Made by a program: the position numbers and the translations under genes. A stretch of 36,965 nucleotides of DNA, from NCBI RefSeq assembly GCF_005768555.2, contig NZ_VCHX02000096.1, positions 1 through 36,965 of the forward strand, in the 5' to 3' direction. The notes beneath the pieces were generated by a model. It saw only the letters and a program-made list of their open reading frames with translations, was not told the origin of the DNA and searched no databases. This stretch comes from Streptomyces sporangiiformans. Lineage in GTDB: Bacteria; Actinomycetota; Actinomycetes; Streptomycetales; Streptomycetaceae. This document shows positions 30,771-36,965 of this stretch, piece after piece. Within the stretch, counting starts at the first letter, position 1. Each line of letters opens with the position of its first letter.

Positions 30771-31163
30771 GTGGACGACCTGAGCAAGGTGGCCGACGCC
30801 ATCGCCGATCCGGTGCGCCGGGAGATCCTGATGATGTTGCGCCGTACCCCACTGACGGCAGGCGACATTGCTGCCCGGTTCGCCATCAGCCGACCCGCGG
30901 TCAGCCGTCACCTGCGCGTGCTGCGGGAGAGCGGCCTGGTCCGGGACCAGCAGATCGGACGCCATCGGCGTTACTCCCTCGTCCGCTCCCGGCTGGGTGA
31001 CCTAGCCGCCTGGCTCACGCAGTTCGACACCCAGCGTGTCGACTGGTCGCAGCGTCTGGCGGCGTTGGAGACCGAGGTTCACCGCACCCGACGGGACCGC
31101 AATCGGGCTGAGCCCGCCAACGATCAGCACACCGCGCGCCACTCCAAGGAGGACACGGCATGA
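30771..31163 (+). CDS. ArsR family transcriptional regulator (SdpR-like)
   Basis: 130 residues. Winged helix at about 1-80: VADAIADPVRREILMMLRRT, then the recognition part AISRPAVSRHLRVLRESGLV and a basic wing (IGRHRRYSL). No cysteine metal site, so not a metal sensor. GTG 30771 is preferred over ATG 30753 because the latter lies inside the operator. Its stop overlaps the SRPBCC start (ATGA). ArsR-SRPBCC pairs are common in actinobacteria and are usually autoregulated. Confidence 0.9.
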   Translation: MDDLSKVADAIADPVRREILMMLRRTPLTAGDIAARFAISRPAVSRHLRVLRESGLVRDQQIGRHRRYSLVRSRLGDLAAWLTQFDTQRVDWSQRLAALETEVHRTRRDRNRAEPANDQHTARHSKEDTA

Positions 31164-31651
31164 CCCTTGAGCCCACCGGACAACTCATCCCCACGCCGAC
31201 GGGGCACGACCTGATCCTCACCCGCAGCTACCGTGCCTCCGCCGATGACGTCTGGGCGAGTGTCACCGAGCCGGAGCGCACCGCCCGCTGGTTCGGCCCG
31301 TGGCGCGGCCAGGCGGCGGCCGGCCGCACCGTCGAAGTGCAGATGGTGTTCGAGGAGTCGGCGCCCTGGTGCCCACTGCGAATCGAAGCCTGCGAACCGC
31401 CGCGCCGACTCGCCGTCTCGATGGAGGACGAGGCCGGATCCTGGTCGATGGAGCTGCTGCTGGCCGAGAGCGACGGCACCACCGAACTCCGGCTGGTCCA
31501 TCATCTCGCCTCCACAGAGCACCTCGGCCAGACCGGCCCGGGCTGGGAGTACTACCTGGACATGCTCACCGCCGCACGCACGGGCAGGCCACGGCCTGCC
31601 TTCGAGGACTACTACCCCGCGCAGAAGGCATACTTCGAGTCCCTGGCCTGA
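31160..31651 (+). CDS. SRPBCC (AHSA1/START-like) domain protein
   Basis: 163 residues with the SRPBCC helix-grip fold: TRSYRASADDVWASVTEPE and TARWFGPWRG at the N-terminus, a curved sheet in the middle (WSMELLLAESDGTTELRLVH), and a long C-terminal helix (GPGWEYYLDMLTAARTG). It would bind a hydrophobic ligand. It is the partner of the ArsR gene. The TGA stop is the first part of the NF041680-type IS end motif CTGAGCTTGTC, so the last residues may derive from an IS insertion. Confidence 0.9.
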   Translation: MTLEPTGQLIPTPTGHDLILTRSYRASADDVWASVTEPERTARWFGPWRGQAAAGRTVEVQMVFEESAPWCPLRIEACEPPRRLAVSMEDEAGSWSMELLLAESDGTTELRLVHHLASTEHLGQTGPGWEYYLDMLTAARTGRPRPAFEDYYPAQKAYFESLA

Positions 31652-31761
31652 GCTTGTCGCTTATCCGTTGAGATCGAACGGCCTTCGAACTGGGTCGCTC
31701 ACCTGGGCATTCGCCAGACGTGCGGGTGGCCTCGCTTGATCATGTGCGTCCTTGGCCGGAG
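31648..31761 (+). repeat. Orphan left-end fragment of the NF041680-type IS
   Basis: Begins with the end motif CTGAGCTTGTCGCTTATC. Positions 31683-31745 then match the sequence upstream of the intact transposase (32751-32812), including ACTGGGTCGCTCACCTGGG and TGATCATGTG. After that, 31743-31761 is the reverse complement of 32815-32833. No transposase follows. Confidence 0.65.
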
Positions 31762-31871
31762 AGCCTCAGCAAGGCCCCGGCATGCGCTCGACGGCCGTGC
31801 CCGTCCTCGCCTTCGAGCCCCCGGGCCCGGCAGGACGGAATACTCCGAGCACGGCCGAAGCTGACCTGATC

Positions 31872-32717
31872 ATGAGTGAGATTCTTGTGACTGGCGCGAC
31901 CGGCAATGTCGGCCGGCAAGTTGTTGTTCAGCTCCTGGCGACAGGCACCGCTGTGCGTGCGTTGGCGCGTGATCCCGAATCGGCCGAGCTACCGAAGGGA
32001 GTCAAGGTCGTGGGCGGGGACCTGTCCGAGCCGGACACGCTGGAGGGGGCGCTGACCGGGAGCGAAACAGTGTTCCTGATCTGGCCGTTCCTTACGACCG
32101 AGGGGGCCCTGGCCGTGCTGGAGGCGATTGCACGACATGCCCGTCGCATCGTCTACCTCTCGTCGTCGGGTGTGAACGAGGGCGCCGAGCGGCAGACCGA
32201 CCCGATCAATCAGCTCCACGCCGATATGGAGCGCCTGATCGAAAAATCCGGCCTGGAGTGGACCGTCCTGCGGTCGAACACCATCGCCTCCAACGCACGA
32301 GGATGGGCCGAGCAGATCCGCACCACGCACGTCGTTCGCGGTCCCGACATGGCCGCCACGGCGGTGATCCACGAGCGCGATGTCGCGGCCGTGGCGGTAC
32401 ATGCGCTGACCGATGACGGGCATACGGGCATGAAACACGTCCTGACCGGCCCGCAGGTACTGAGCAGAGCAGAGCAGGTACACACCATCGCGGAAGCGAT
32501 CGGCCGCCCGACGCGCTTCGAGAAGGTCCCTCTACAGGTCGCACGAGAGCAGATGCTCGCCGACGGCAGGCCACCTGCTCTCGTCGAGGCCCTGTTGGCC
32601 AGCGCTGAAACGCGGCCCGAATCGACCTTGATCACCTCCACGGTGGAAGAGATCACCGGAGCGCCGGCGCGCACGTTCCGCTCGTGGGCGCAAGAGCACG
32701 CGGACGATTTCCGCTAG
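31872..32717 (+). CDS. NAD(P)-binding oxidoreductase, NmrA/atypical SDR family
   Basis: 281 residues. The nucleotide-binding motif GATGNVG is at residues 8-14 in ILVTGATGNVGRQVVVQLLA. It lacks a clear catalytic Tyr-x3-Lys, as in NmrA-like redox sensors and NAD(P)H:quinone oxidoreductase-like atypical SDRs. The C-terminal part (VEEITGAPARTFRSWAQEH) is the usual ending of this group. ATG 31872 begins at the Rossmann fold. No convincing ribosome site. It is enclosed between an orphan IS end and IS copy 2. Confidence 0.88.
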   Translation: MSEILVTGATGNVGRQVVVQLLATGTAVRALARDPESAELPKGVKVVGGDLSEPDTLEGALTGSETVFLIWPFLTTEGALAVLEAIARHARRIVYLSSSGVNEGAERQTDPINQLHADMERLIEKSGLEWTVLRSNTIASNARGWAEQIRTTHVVRGPDMAATAVIHERDVAAVAVHALTDDGHTGMKHVLTGPQVLSRAEQVHTIAEAIGRPTRFEKVPLQVAREQMLADGRPPALVEALLASAETRPESTLITSTVEEITGAPARTFRSWAQEHADDFR

Positions 32718-32750
32718 GTTCGCCGTTTCAAAGTCCCGGCCCGAAAGGTC

Positions 32751-34340
32751 CTCAAACTGGGTCGCTCACCTGGGAGTTCGCCAGACGTGGGGACAGCCTC
32801 GGCCTGATCATGTGCTCCGGCCAAGGACGCACAAACGGACCGAGACCGCGGAGACGAGTGTGCTGCACCAGAACGACGGATGGGAGGCGTTCACAGCGCT
32901 GTCACGCTTCCGGGGCGACTTCTACGACTGCCTGACCGCACGCCAGGACGCGCTGTTCGAGCTGACTGACGCGCTGCTGTGCACGGACGGGCCGGTGCGG
33001 ACGCTGGTCGACCTGGCGCTCGCGCCGGAACACCGCCGCGGCCACGGCGCCTTGTACGGCAGCCTGAACAAGGGTCGCCTCAACGTCGACCGGCTGCGGC
33101 GGACGTTGGCCGGGCTGCCGCTGCCTCGCGCGGCGGATGGCCGCCTGGTCCTGGCGGTCGATGTCTCTCCGTGGCTACGGCCGGACGCCGCCACGTGCCC
33201 GAATCGGGCCTTCTGCCACACCTACGGCCGGGGCGAGGGCAAGCACCAGATGGTGCCCGGCTGGCCGTATTCGGTGGTGGCCGCGCTGGAAAGGGGCCGC
33301 ACCTCCTGGACCGCACTGCTGGACGCGGCCCGCCTGCAGCCCGGGGCAGACGTCGCCGCGGTGACCACGATGCAGATCCGTGAGGTCGTCGAGCGGCTCA
33401 TCGCCGTCGGCCAGTGGCGGCAGGGCGACCCGGAGATCCTGGTGGTGCTGGACGCCGGCTACGACGCGCCCCGCATCGCTCACCTGCTGGCCGGGCTGCC
33501 CGTCGAGATCCTCGGTCGACTCCGTTCGGACCGCGTCATGCGGCGGCCGACACCGCCGCGGGTCTACGACCCCAAGGGCGGCCGGCCACCCAAGCACGGC
33601 GACGAGTTCGTCTTCGGCGACCCGGCCACCTGGGGCGCCGAGCAGGCCGTGACGACCACGGACACCCGGCTCTACGGCGCGGCGACCGCGCGGGCGTGGG
33701 ACCGGCTGCACCCACGACTGACCCGCCGGGCGGCCTGGATCGACCACGACGGGCCACTGCCCATCATCGAGGGCACCGTCATCCGCCTGACCGTGGACAA
33801 GCTGCCCAGCGGCGGAGTGAACAAGCCAGTCTGGCTGTGGTGGTCAGGCACTGGCGCCACCGAAGCCGACATGGACCGCTGCTGGCAGTCCTTCCTCCGC
33901 CGCTTCGACATCGAACACACATTCCGCCTGTTCAAGCAGACGCTCGGGTGGACCAAGCCCCGACTTCGCAGCCCGGGGGAGGCCGACCGGTGGACCTGGC
34001 TGGTGATCGCTGCCCATGCCCAGCTCCGGCTCGCCCGCTCACTGGCCGCCGACCTGAGGCGGCCCTGGGAGAAGCCAGCCCCGCCCAACAAACTCACACC
34101 CGCCCGCGTCCGGCGCGGGTTCAGAAACCTGCACGCGAAGACCGGCTCCCCGGCCGGTGCACCCAAACCTTCACGTCCCGGTCCCGGACGGCCACCGGGC
34201 TCGAGGAACCGTCGCCCGGCCGTACGTCATGACGTGGGACGCGTCCTCGCGACCGGCGAGGCATACACCCGCCCCGCCCACCACAAGAAGGGCACGAAGC
34301 CCCGTCGAACTGCATAAATGGCAAGCTGAGCTTGTCCTAC
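32751..34340 (+). mobile_element. NF041680-type IS copy 2 (intact transposase)
   Basis: The left region 32751-32830 is shared with three other sites in the window. The right end after the stop carries the GAGCTTGTC motif (about 34326-34336). Exact terminal repeats are unclear. It is opposite in direction to copy 1. Confidence 0.6.
32860..34317 (+). CDS. NF041680 family (IS701-like) transposase
   Basis: 485 residues, complete. N-terminal FRGDFYDCLTARQDALFELT, then LVLAVDVSPWLRPDA, EILVVLDAGYDAPRIAHLLA (candidate catalytic Asp), RRFDIEHTFRLFKQTLGW (candidate Glu) and a basic Pro-rich tail ending GTKPRRTA. GTG 32860 has GGAG about 7 bases upstream and matches the start of the C-terminally truncated relic at 34752; the ATG-like start at 32812 lies in the conserved IS leader. 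Family naming is by similarity to streptomycete IS701-like transposases. Confidence 0.85.
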   Translation: MLHQNDGWEAFTALSRFRGDFYDCLTARQDALFELTDALLCTDGPVRTLVDLALAPEHRRGHGALYGSLNKGRLNVDRLRRTLAGLPLPRAADGRLVLAVDVSPWLRPDAATCPNRAFCHTYGRGEGKHQMVPGWPYSVVAALERGRTSWTALLDAARLQPGADVAAVTTMQIREVVERLIAVGQWRQGDPEILVVLDAGYDAPRIAHLLAGLPVEILGRLRSDRVMRRPTPPRVYDPKGGRPPKHGDEFVFGDPATWGAEQAVTTTDTRLYGAATARAWDRLHPRLTRRAAWIDHDGPLPIIEGTVIRLTVDKLPSGGVNKPVWLWWSGTGATEADMDRCWQSFLRRFDIEHTFRLFKQTLGWTKPRLRSPGEADRWTWLVIAAHAQLRLARSLAADLRRPWEKPAPPNKLTPARVRRGFRNLHAKTGSPAGAPKPSRPGPGRPPGSRNRRPAVRHDVGRVLATGEAYTRPAHHKKGTKPRRTA

Positions 34341-34467
34341 CGTTCTAGCGCGGGCCAACGCCGGTCATTCGTAGGATCGGTGAGCCCGAGGGTTCTGGGT
34401 ATGGCAGTGAGCTTGTCGCCGCTCGATGGCTGAAAAGACTTGGCCACCCGGAGCCTGCGACGGTCGG

Positions 34468-34716
34468 GACCGCGGCAATATGCGCCGTCCCCGTCGGTAC
34501 CACCGCGGCCTTCTGCGGGCCTGCTACCTCGCCGCGATGGCCAGTCTCCGCTCATGTCCTGCCTCGCAGCGTTACGACCAGCGCAAACGCAGCGAAGGCA
34601 AGACTCACGTCCAAGCCGTACTGGCACTGGCCCGCCGTCGCCTCAACGTTCTCTGGGCCATGATCCGCGACCACGCTCCGTACGAGCTCCATCCTCAACT
34701 CCCCACCACGGCTTGA
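34468..34716 (+). pseudogene. IS110 family transposase, C-terminal relic
   Basis: Reads RGNMRRPRRYHRGLLRACYL, then SCPASQRYDQRKRSEGKTHV and LALARRRLNVLWAMIRDHAP, the C-terminal serine-containing Transposase_20 region of IS110 elements. The N-terminal RuvC-like DEDD domain is missing. From 34318 to 34467 I see only IS-end debris (another GAGCTTGTCG at 34403-34412). Confidence 0.75.
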
Positions 34717-34751
34717 CGACCGCTATTGGGAAGTTCTTTAGCCTCCGGACT

Positions 34752-34900
34752 CGAACAACGGCCCGTACTTGACCGCCCGGATGGGGAATCGCCGGATGTG
34801 GGCACGGCCTTCGGCTGATTCTGTGCTCCGACCAAGGACACATTGACCAGCACGAAGGCCGTGGGGACGAGTTTGCTGCATCACGACGCCCGGTGGGATG
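34752..34900 (+). repeat. Second orphan left-end fragment of the NF041680-type IS
   Basis: Matches the leader of IS copy 2 (GTGCTCCGACCAAGGACACA and flanks). It continues into the first transposase codons (GTTTGCTGCATCACGACGCC resembles GTGCTGCACCAGAACGACGG), then stops. A truncated third copy. Confidence 0.65.
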
Positions 34901-34904
34901 TTCC

Positions 34905-34931
34905 TTGAGCAGGTGGGTTCTTGAGCAGGTG
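34905..34931. repeat. Two copies of TTGAGCAGGTG
   Basis: Direct repeat at 34905-34915 and 34921-34931, at the junction between the IS debris and the sugar-acid operon. May mark the edge of the accessory region. Confidence 0.5.
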
Positions 34932-34965
34932 AGGGAGTGGAGGCGAGGCGGGACAGCGGAGGGGC

Positions 34966-35925
34966 TCAGCGCACGATGTCGTCGTGGTGGTCGAGCAGGT
35001 CCAGTTCGTGGCGCCTGGGCAGACCCTCCCAGTCGCCCGTAGTGCTGACGGCGAAGGCGCCGAGCAGCACCGCCGTCCGCAGGCGCCGCTCCGGCGGTTC
35101 GCCCGCGAGCAGTTCCGCGAGGTACCCGGCGGCGAAGGCGTCTCCCGCACCCACGGTGTCGTGCACGGTGACGGGCACGGCGGGCTGACGGAGTTCCTGG
35201 CCGTCCAGGAGGGCGTACGCGCCCTCGACGCCCAGTTTGATCACGGCTCCGGTGGGGCCGAGTTCGCAGATGGCCTTGGCGAGCGCCTCCGGCTCCTCGG
35301 CGCCGGGCACCGCGAGCCGGGCCTCGTGCGGTCCCGCGAAGACCAGGTCGCTCCTGCGCAGCAGCGGCAGCAGCGTGCGCCTGGCGTCGGCCTCGCTCCA
35401 CAGCAGGGAGCGGTAGTTGATGTCCAGGGAGACCGGTACCCCGGCGTCCACGGCGATGTCCACCGCCCGGGTCACGGCCAGGGACGGCCCCTCCCCCAGC
35501 GCGGGGGTGATCCCGGTGATGTGCAGGACCGCCGCGCCGGCGACGAGGTCCTCGGGGATGTCCTCGATGGACAGCCGGGAACCCGCCGTGTGGGTGCGGT
35601 AGTAGCGCGTACGGCTGTGTGTGGCCGTACGGCGTTCACGCAGCAGGAGCGAGGTGGGAGCGGCGTCGCGGACTGCGACCGTGGTGACCCCTTCCGCGCG
35701 CAGCTCGCGGAGGATGAGGTCGCCGAGGGCGTCGTCGCTTACGCGGCCGATCCAGGTGGCGGATCCGCCGAGCCGGCTGACCGCCGCGGCGACGTTCGAC
35801 TCGGCTCCGGCGAGCCCGAGGCGCAGCCCGGAGCCCAGGGTCAGTGGGCCGACGTCCGGCGCGGCCAGGACCGCGAGGACCTCTCCGACGGTCACCAAGG
35901 AGCGTTGCTGGGAAGGGTCGTTCAC
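34966..35925 (-). CDS. kdgK: 2-keto-3-deoxygluconate kinase-like PfkB sugar kinase
   Basis: 319 residues of the PfkB/ribokinase fold. The N-terminal substrate part GLAGAESNVAAAVSRLGG is followed by a lid region; SLDINYRSLLW and the signature HDTVGAGDAFAAGY give catalytic Asp262. Phosphorylates 2-keto-3-deoxygluconate to KDPG, inferred from the coupled KDPG aldolase gene. GTG 35925 overlaps the aldolase stop by 4 bases (GTGA), so translation is coupled. Other PfkB sugars are possible. Confidence 0.9.
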   Translation of the reverse strand: MNDPSQQRSLVTVGEVLAVLAAPDVGPLTLGSGLRLGLAGAESNVAAAVSRLGGSATWIGRVSDDALGDLILRELRAEGVTTVAVRDAAPTSLLLRERRTATHSRTRYYRTHTAGSRLSIEDIPEDLVAGAAVLHITGITPALGEGPSLAVTRAVDIAVDAGVPVSLDINYRSLLWSEADARRTLLPLLRRSDLVFAGPHEARLAVPGAEEPEALAKAICELGPTGAVIKLGVEGAYALLDGQELRQPAVPVTVHDTVGAGDAFAAGYLAELLAGEPPERRLRTAVLLGAFAVSTTGDWEGLPRRHELDLLDHHDDIVR

Positions 35926-36593
35926 TGGCCCGCCTCCTGGGCACAGGGCGTGGCCCGGATCGCGTCGAGCAGCGTGCGGGCCCTCGCGGTGAGGGCGTCC
36001 AGGGTTTCGGGTGCCGGGTTCCGGTCGGTGCCGCGCAGCAGCGGGGAGCCGATGCCCACGGCACGCGCGCCCGCGTCGAGGTAGTCGCGCGCCTGGTCGA
36101 TGCCGACTCCGCCGACGGCGAGGAGCGGGACGTCCGGCAGCGGGGCCCGCAGCTGCCGCAGGTGGGCGGGGCCGCCGGTGCTCGCGGGGAAGAGTTTGAC
36201 GGCGGCGGCTCCCGCCCGCCAGGCGGTGGACACCTCGGTGGGTGTCCAGGCGCCCGGGTAGCACGGGGTGCCTCTGTCGGCGGCGCCGCGGATCACCTCG
36301 GTGTCCACGACGGGGGCCACGAGGAACTCGGCCCCGGCCGCGAGCGCGTCCCGGGCGTGCCCGGTGGTGATCACCGTGCCGACGCCGACGGCCACCTCGG
36401 TTCCGAGTTCGTCCCGGATGGCGGCCAGCGCGTCGAGGGCGCCCGAGGTGGTGAGGGTGACCTCCAGGCAGGTGATGCCGCCGTCCGCGAGGGCCCGGGC
36501 CACGGCGGACAGTCCCGATGCGTCGGCCGACCGGAGGATGGCCATGACCCGGGTACTGTCCAGCTGTGGGGTGAGAGCGGGACGTTCCGTCAT
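35922..36593 (-). CDS. eda: KDPG/KHG aldolase
   Basis: 223 residues, class I aldolase barrel. Glu44 in CLEVTLTT and the Schiff-base Lys133 in AAVKLFPAS are in place, with phosphate-binding AVGGVG later. Splits 2-keto-3-deoxy-6-phosphogluconate into pyruvate and glyceraldehyde-3-phosphate, directly downstream of the kinase reaction. ATG 36593 follows a weak ribosome site; a longer frame exists but has no homology. Second in the permease-eda-kdgK order. Confidence 0.92.
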   Translation of the reverse strand: MTERPALTPQLDSTRVMAILRSADASGLSAVARALADGGITCLEVTLTTSGALDALAAIRDELGTEVAVGVGTVITTGHARDALAAGAEFLVAPVVDTEVIRGAADRGTPCYPGAWTPTEVSTAWRAGAAAVKLFPASTGGPAHLRQLRAPLPDVPLLAVGGVGIDQARDYLDAGARAVGIGSPLLRGTDRNPAPETLDALTARARTLLDAIRATPCAQEAGQ

Positions 36594-36679
36594 GACCTGG
36601 CCGCCACAGGAGAGTTGCTGGTGCCCAGGGTGTTGGTCAAGGGAAGTTCCTTTGCAAGATGGTGCGTCGGTGAACGGCG

Positions 36680-36965
36680 TTACTTGAGTCCGGAGGTGGA
36701 GATCCCGGAGATGAAGCCTCGCTGCATGATCAGGAAGAGCACCAGCACGGGTACGACGTACATCACCGCGCCGGAGGCGACCACGTTGCCGAGCTGGGCA
36801 CCGTGCTCGTTGACATAGCCGGTGGCGAGCTTGACCGCGAGAGTGGTGCGGGCGTCGTCCAGCAGCAGGGCCGGGGCGATGTAGTCGCCCCAGGTCCAGG
36901 AGAAGGACAGGATCAGGCTGGTGGCGATGACCGGCCAGGACTGCGGCAGGAAGATCCGCCAGAAG
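36680..36965 (-). CDS. Carbohydrate ABC transporter permease, MalG-like (cut by window edge)
   Basis: The last 94 residues of an inner-membrane permease. It begins just after the EAA loop (FWRIFLPQSWPVIATSLILS), has FSWTWGDYIAPALLLDD, and ends with a hydrophobic helix and QRGFISGISTSGLK, the usual C-terminus of MalG-type permeases of CUT1 sugar importers. The TAA stop is at 36682-36680, 86 bases before the aldolase start. The operon probably imports a sugar acid or oligosaccharide that yields KDG. Confidence 0.93.
   Translation of the reverse strand, partial: FWRIFLPQSWPVIATSLILSFSWTWGDYIAPALLLDDARTTLAVKLATGYVNEHGAQLGNVVASGAVMYVVPVLVLFLIMQRGFISGISTSGLK

Noticed and set aside
1..36965. CRISPR array or phage-defence operon
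   Set aside because: I looked for regularly spaced repeats and for typical defence genes (restriction enzymes, Cas, helicase/nuclease pairs); none are visible. The only short tandem repeat (6174-6207) has three 9-bp units and is not CRISPR-like.

Overview
The window is high-GC actinobacterial DNA, most likely from a Streptomyces chromosome. The clues are GC-rich third codon positions, GTG starts, leaderless promoters, a Tat-exported glycosidase, and relatives of typical streptomycete families (CGNR regulators, DinB/DUF664, DUF6228). Most of it reads as an accessory region built by repeated insertion-sequence activity. IS481, IS21, IS5, IS1380, IS110 and an IS701-like (NF041680-type) family are all present as copies or relics, together with decayed tyrosine recombinases, a dnaE fragment and two tRNA-like sequences. 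Intact non-mobile genes sit between these relics in small cassettes. Family names were assigned by reading the sequence; no database search was run.

Layout. 1-1.7 kb: tail of an unknown gene, then a divergent MerR regulator and short-chain dehydrogenase sharing a palindromic operator. 1.7-4.6 kb: IS481 relic, a secreted ribosome-inactivating protein (RIP) gene, and a tRNA-Ser-like/tRNA-fMet-like pair. 4.8-9.6 kb: a minus-strand cluster of a ROK regulator, a HAD hydrolase, an APH-fold kinase and a PLP phospho-lyase/aminotransferase. The last two resemble the kinase + phospho-lyase pair that breaks down amino alcohols. 9.6-10.7 kb: relics of dnaE and a recombinase accessory gene. 11-12.4 kb: exported GH43 arabinofuranosidase-like enzyme with a CBM42 module. 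12.5-17.9 kb: IS21 relics, a DUF6228 gene pair, a decayed integrase, and an IS5 element next to a DUF664 gene.

17.9-25.3 kb is the most coherent unit. Two same-orientation IS1380 copies (the first intact, the second frameshifted) enclose an MFS transporter, a CGNR zinc-finger regulator, a DinB-fold protein and a MalY-type C-S lyase. The two control regions of this cargo carry four copies of one operator, CGTCACC-N9-GGTGACG. It overlaps the -35 boxes and start codons, which suggests a self-contained regulon (inferred) that moves as cargo.

25.5-28.4 kb: a protein-kinase-like gene enclosed by 28-bp inverted repeats, a frameshifted second adenylate kinase and a small zinc-ribbon protein. 28.4-34.9 kb: two inverted copies of the NF041680-type IS plus two orphan end fragments, enclosing a phosphoribosyltransferase, an ArsR/SRPBCC pair and an NmrA-like oxidoreductase. 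34.97 kb to the end: a clean operon of a sugar ABC permease (cut by the window edge), KDPG aldolase and KDG kinase, read leftwards. This looks like conserved chromosome for sugar-acid use.
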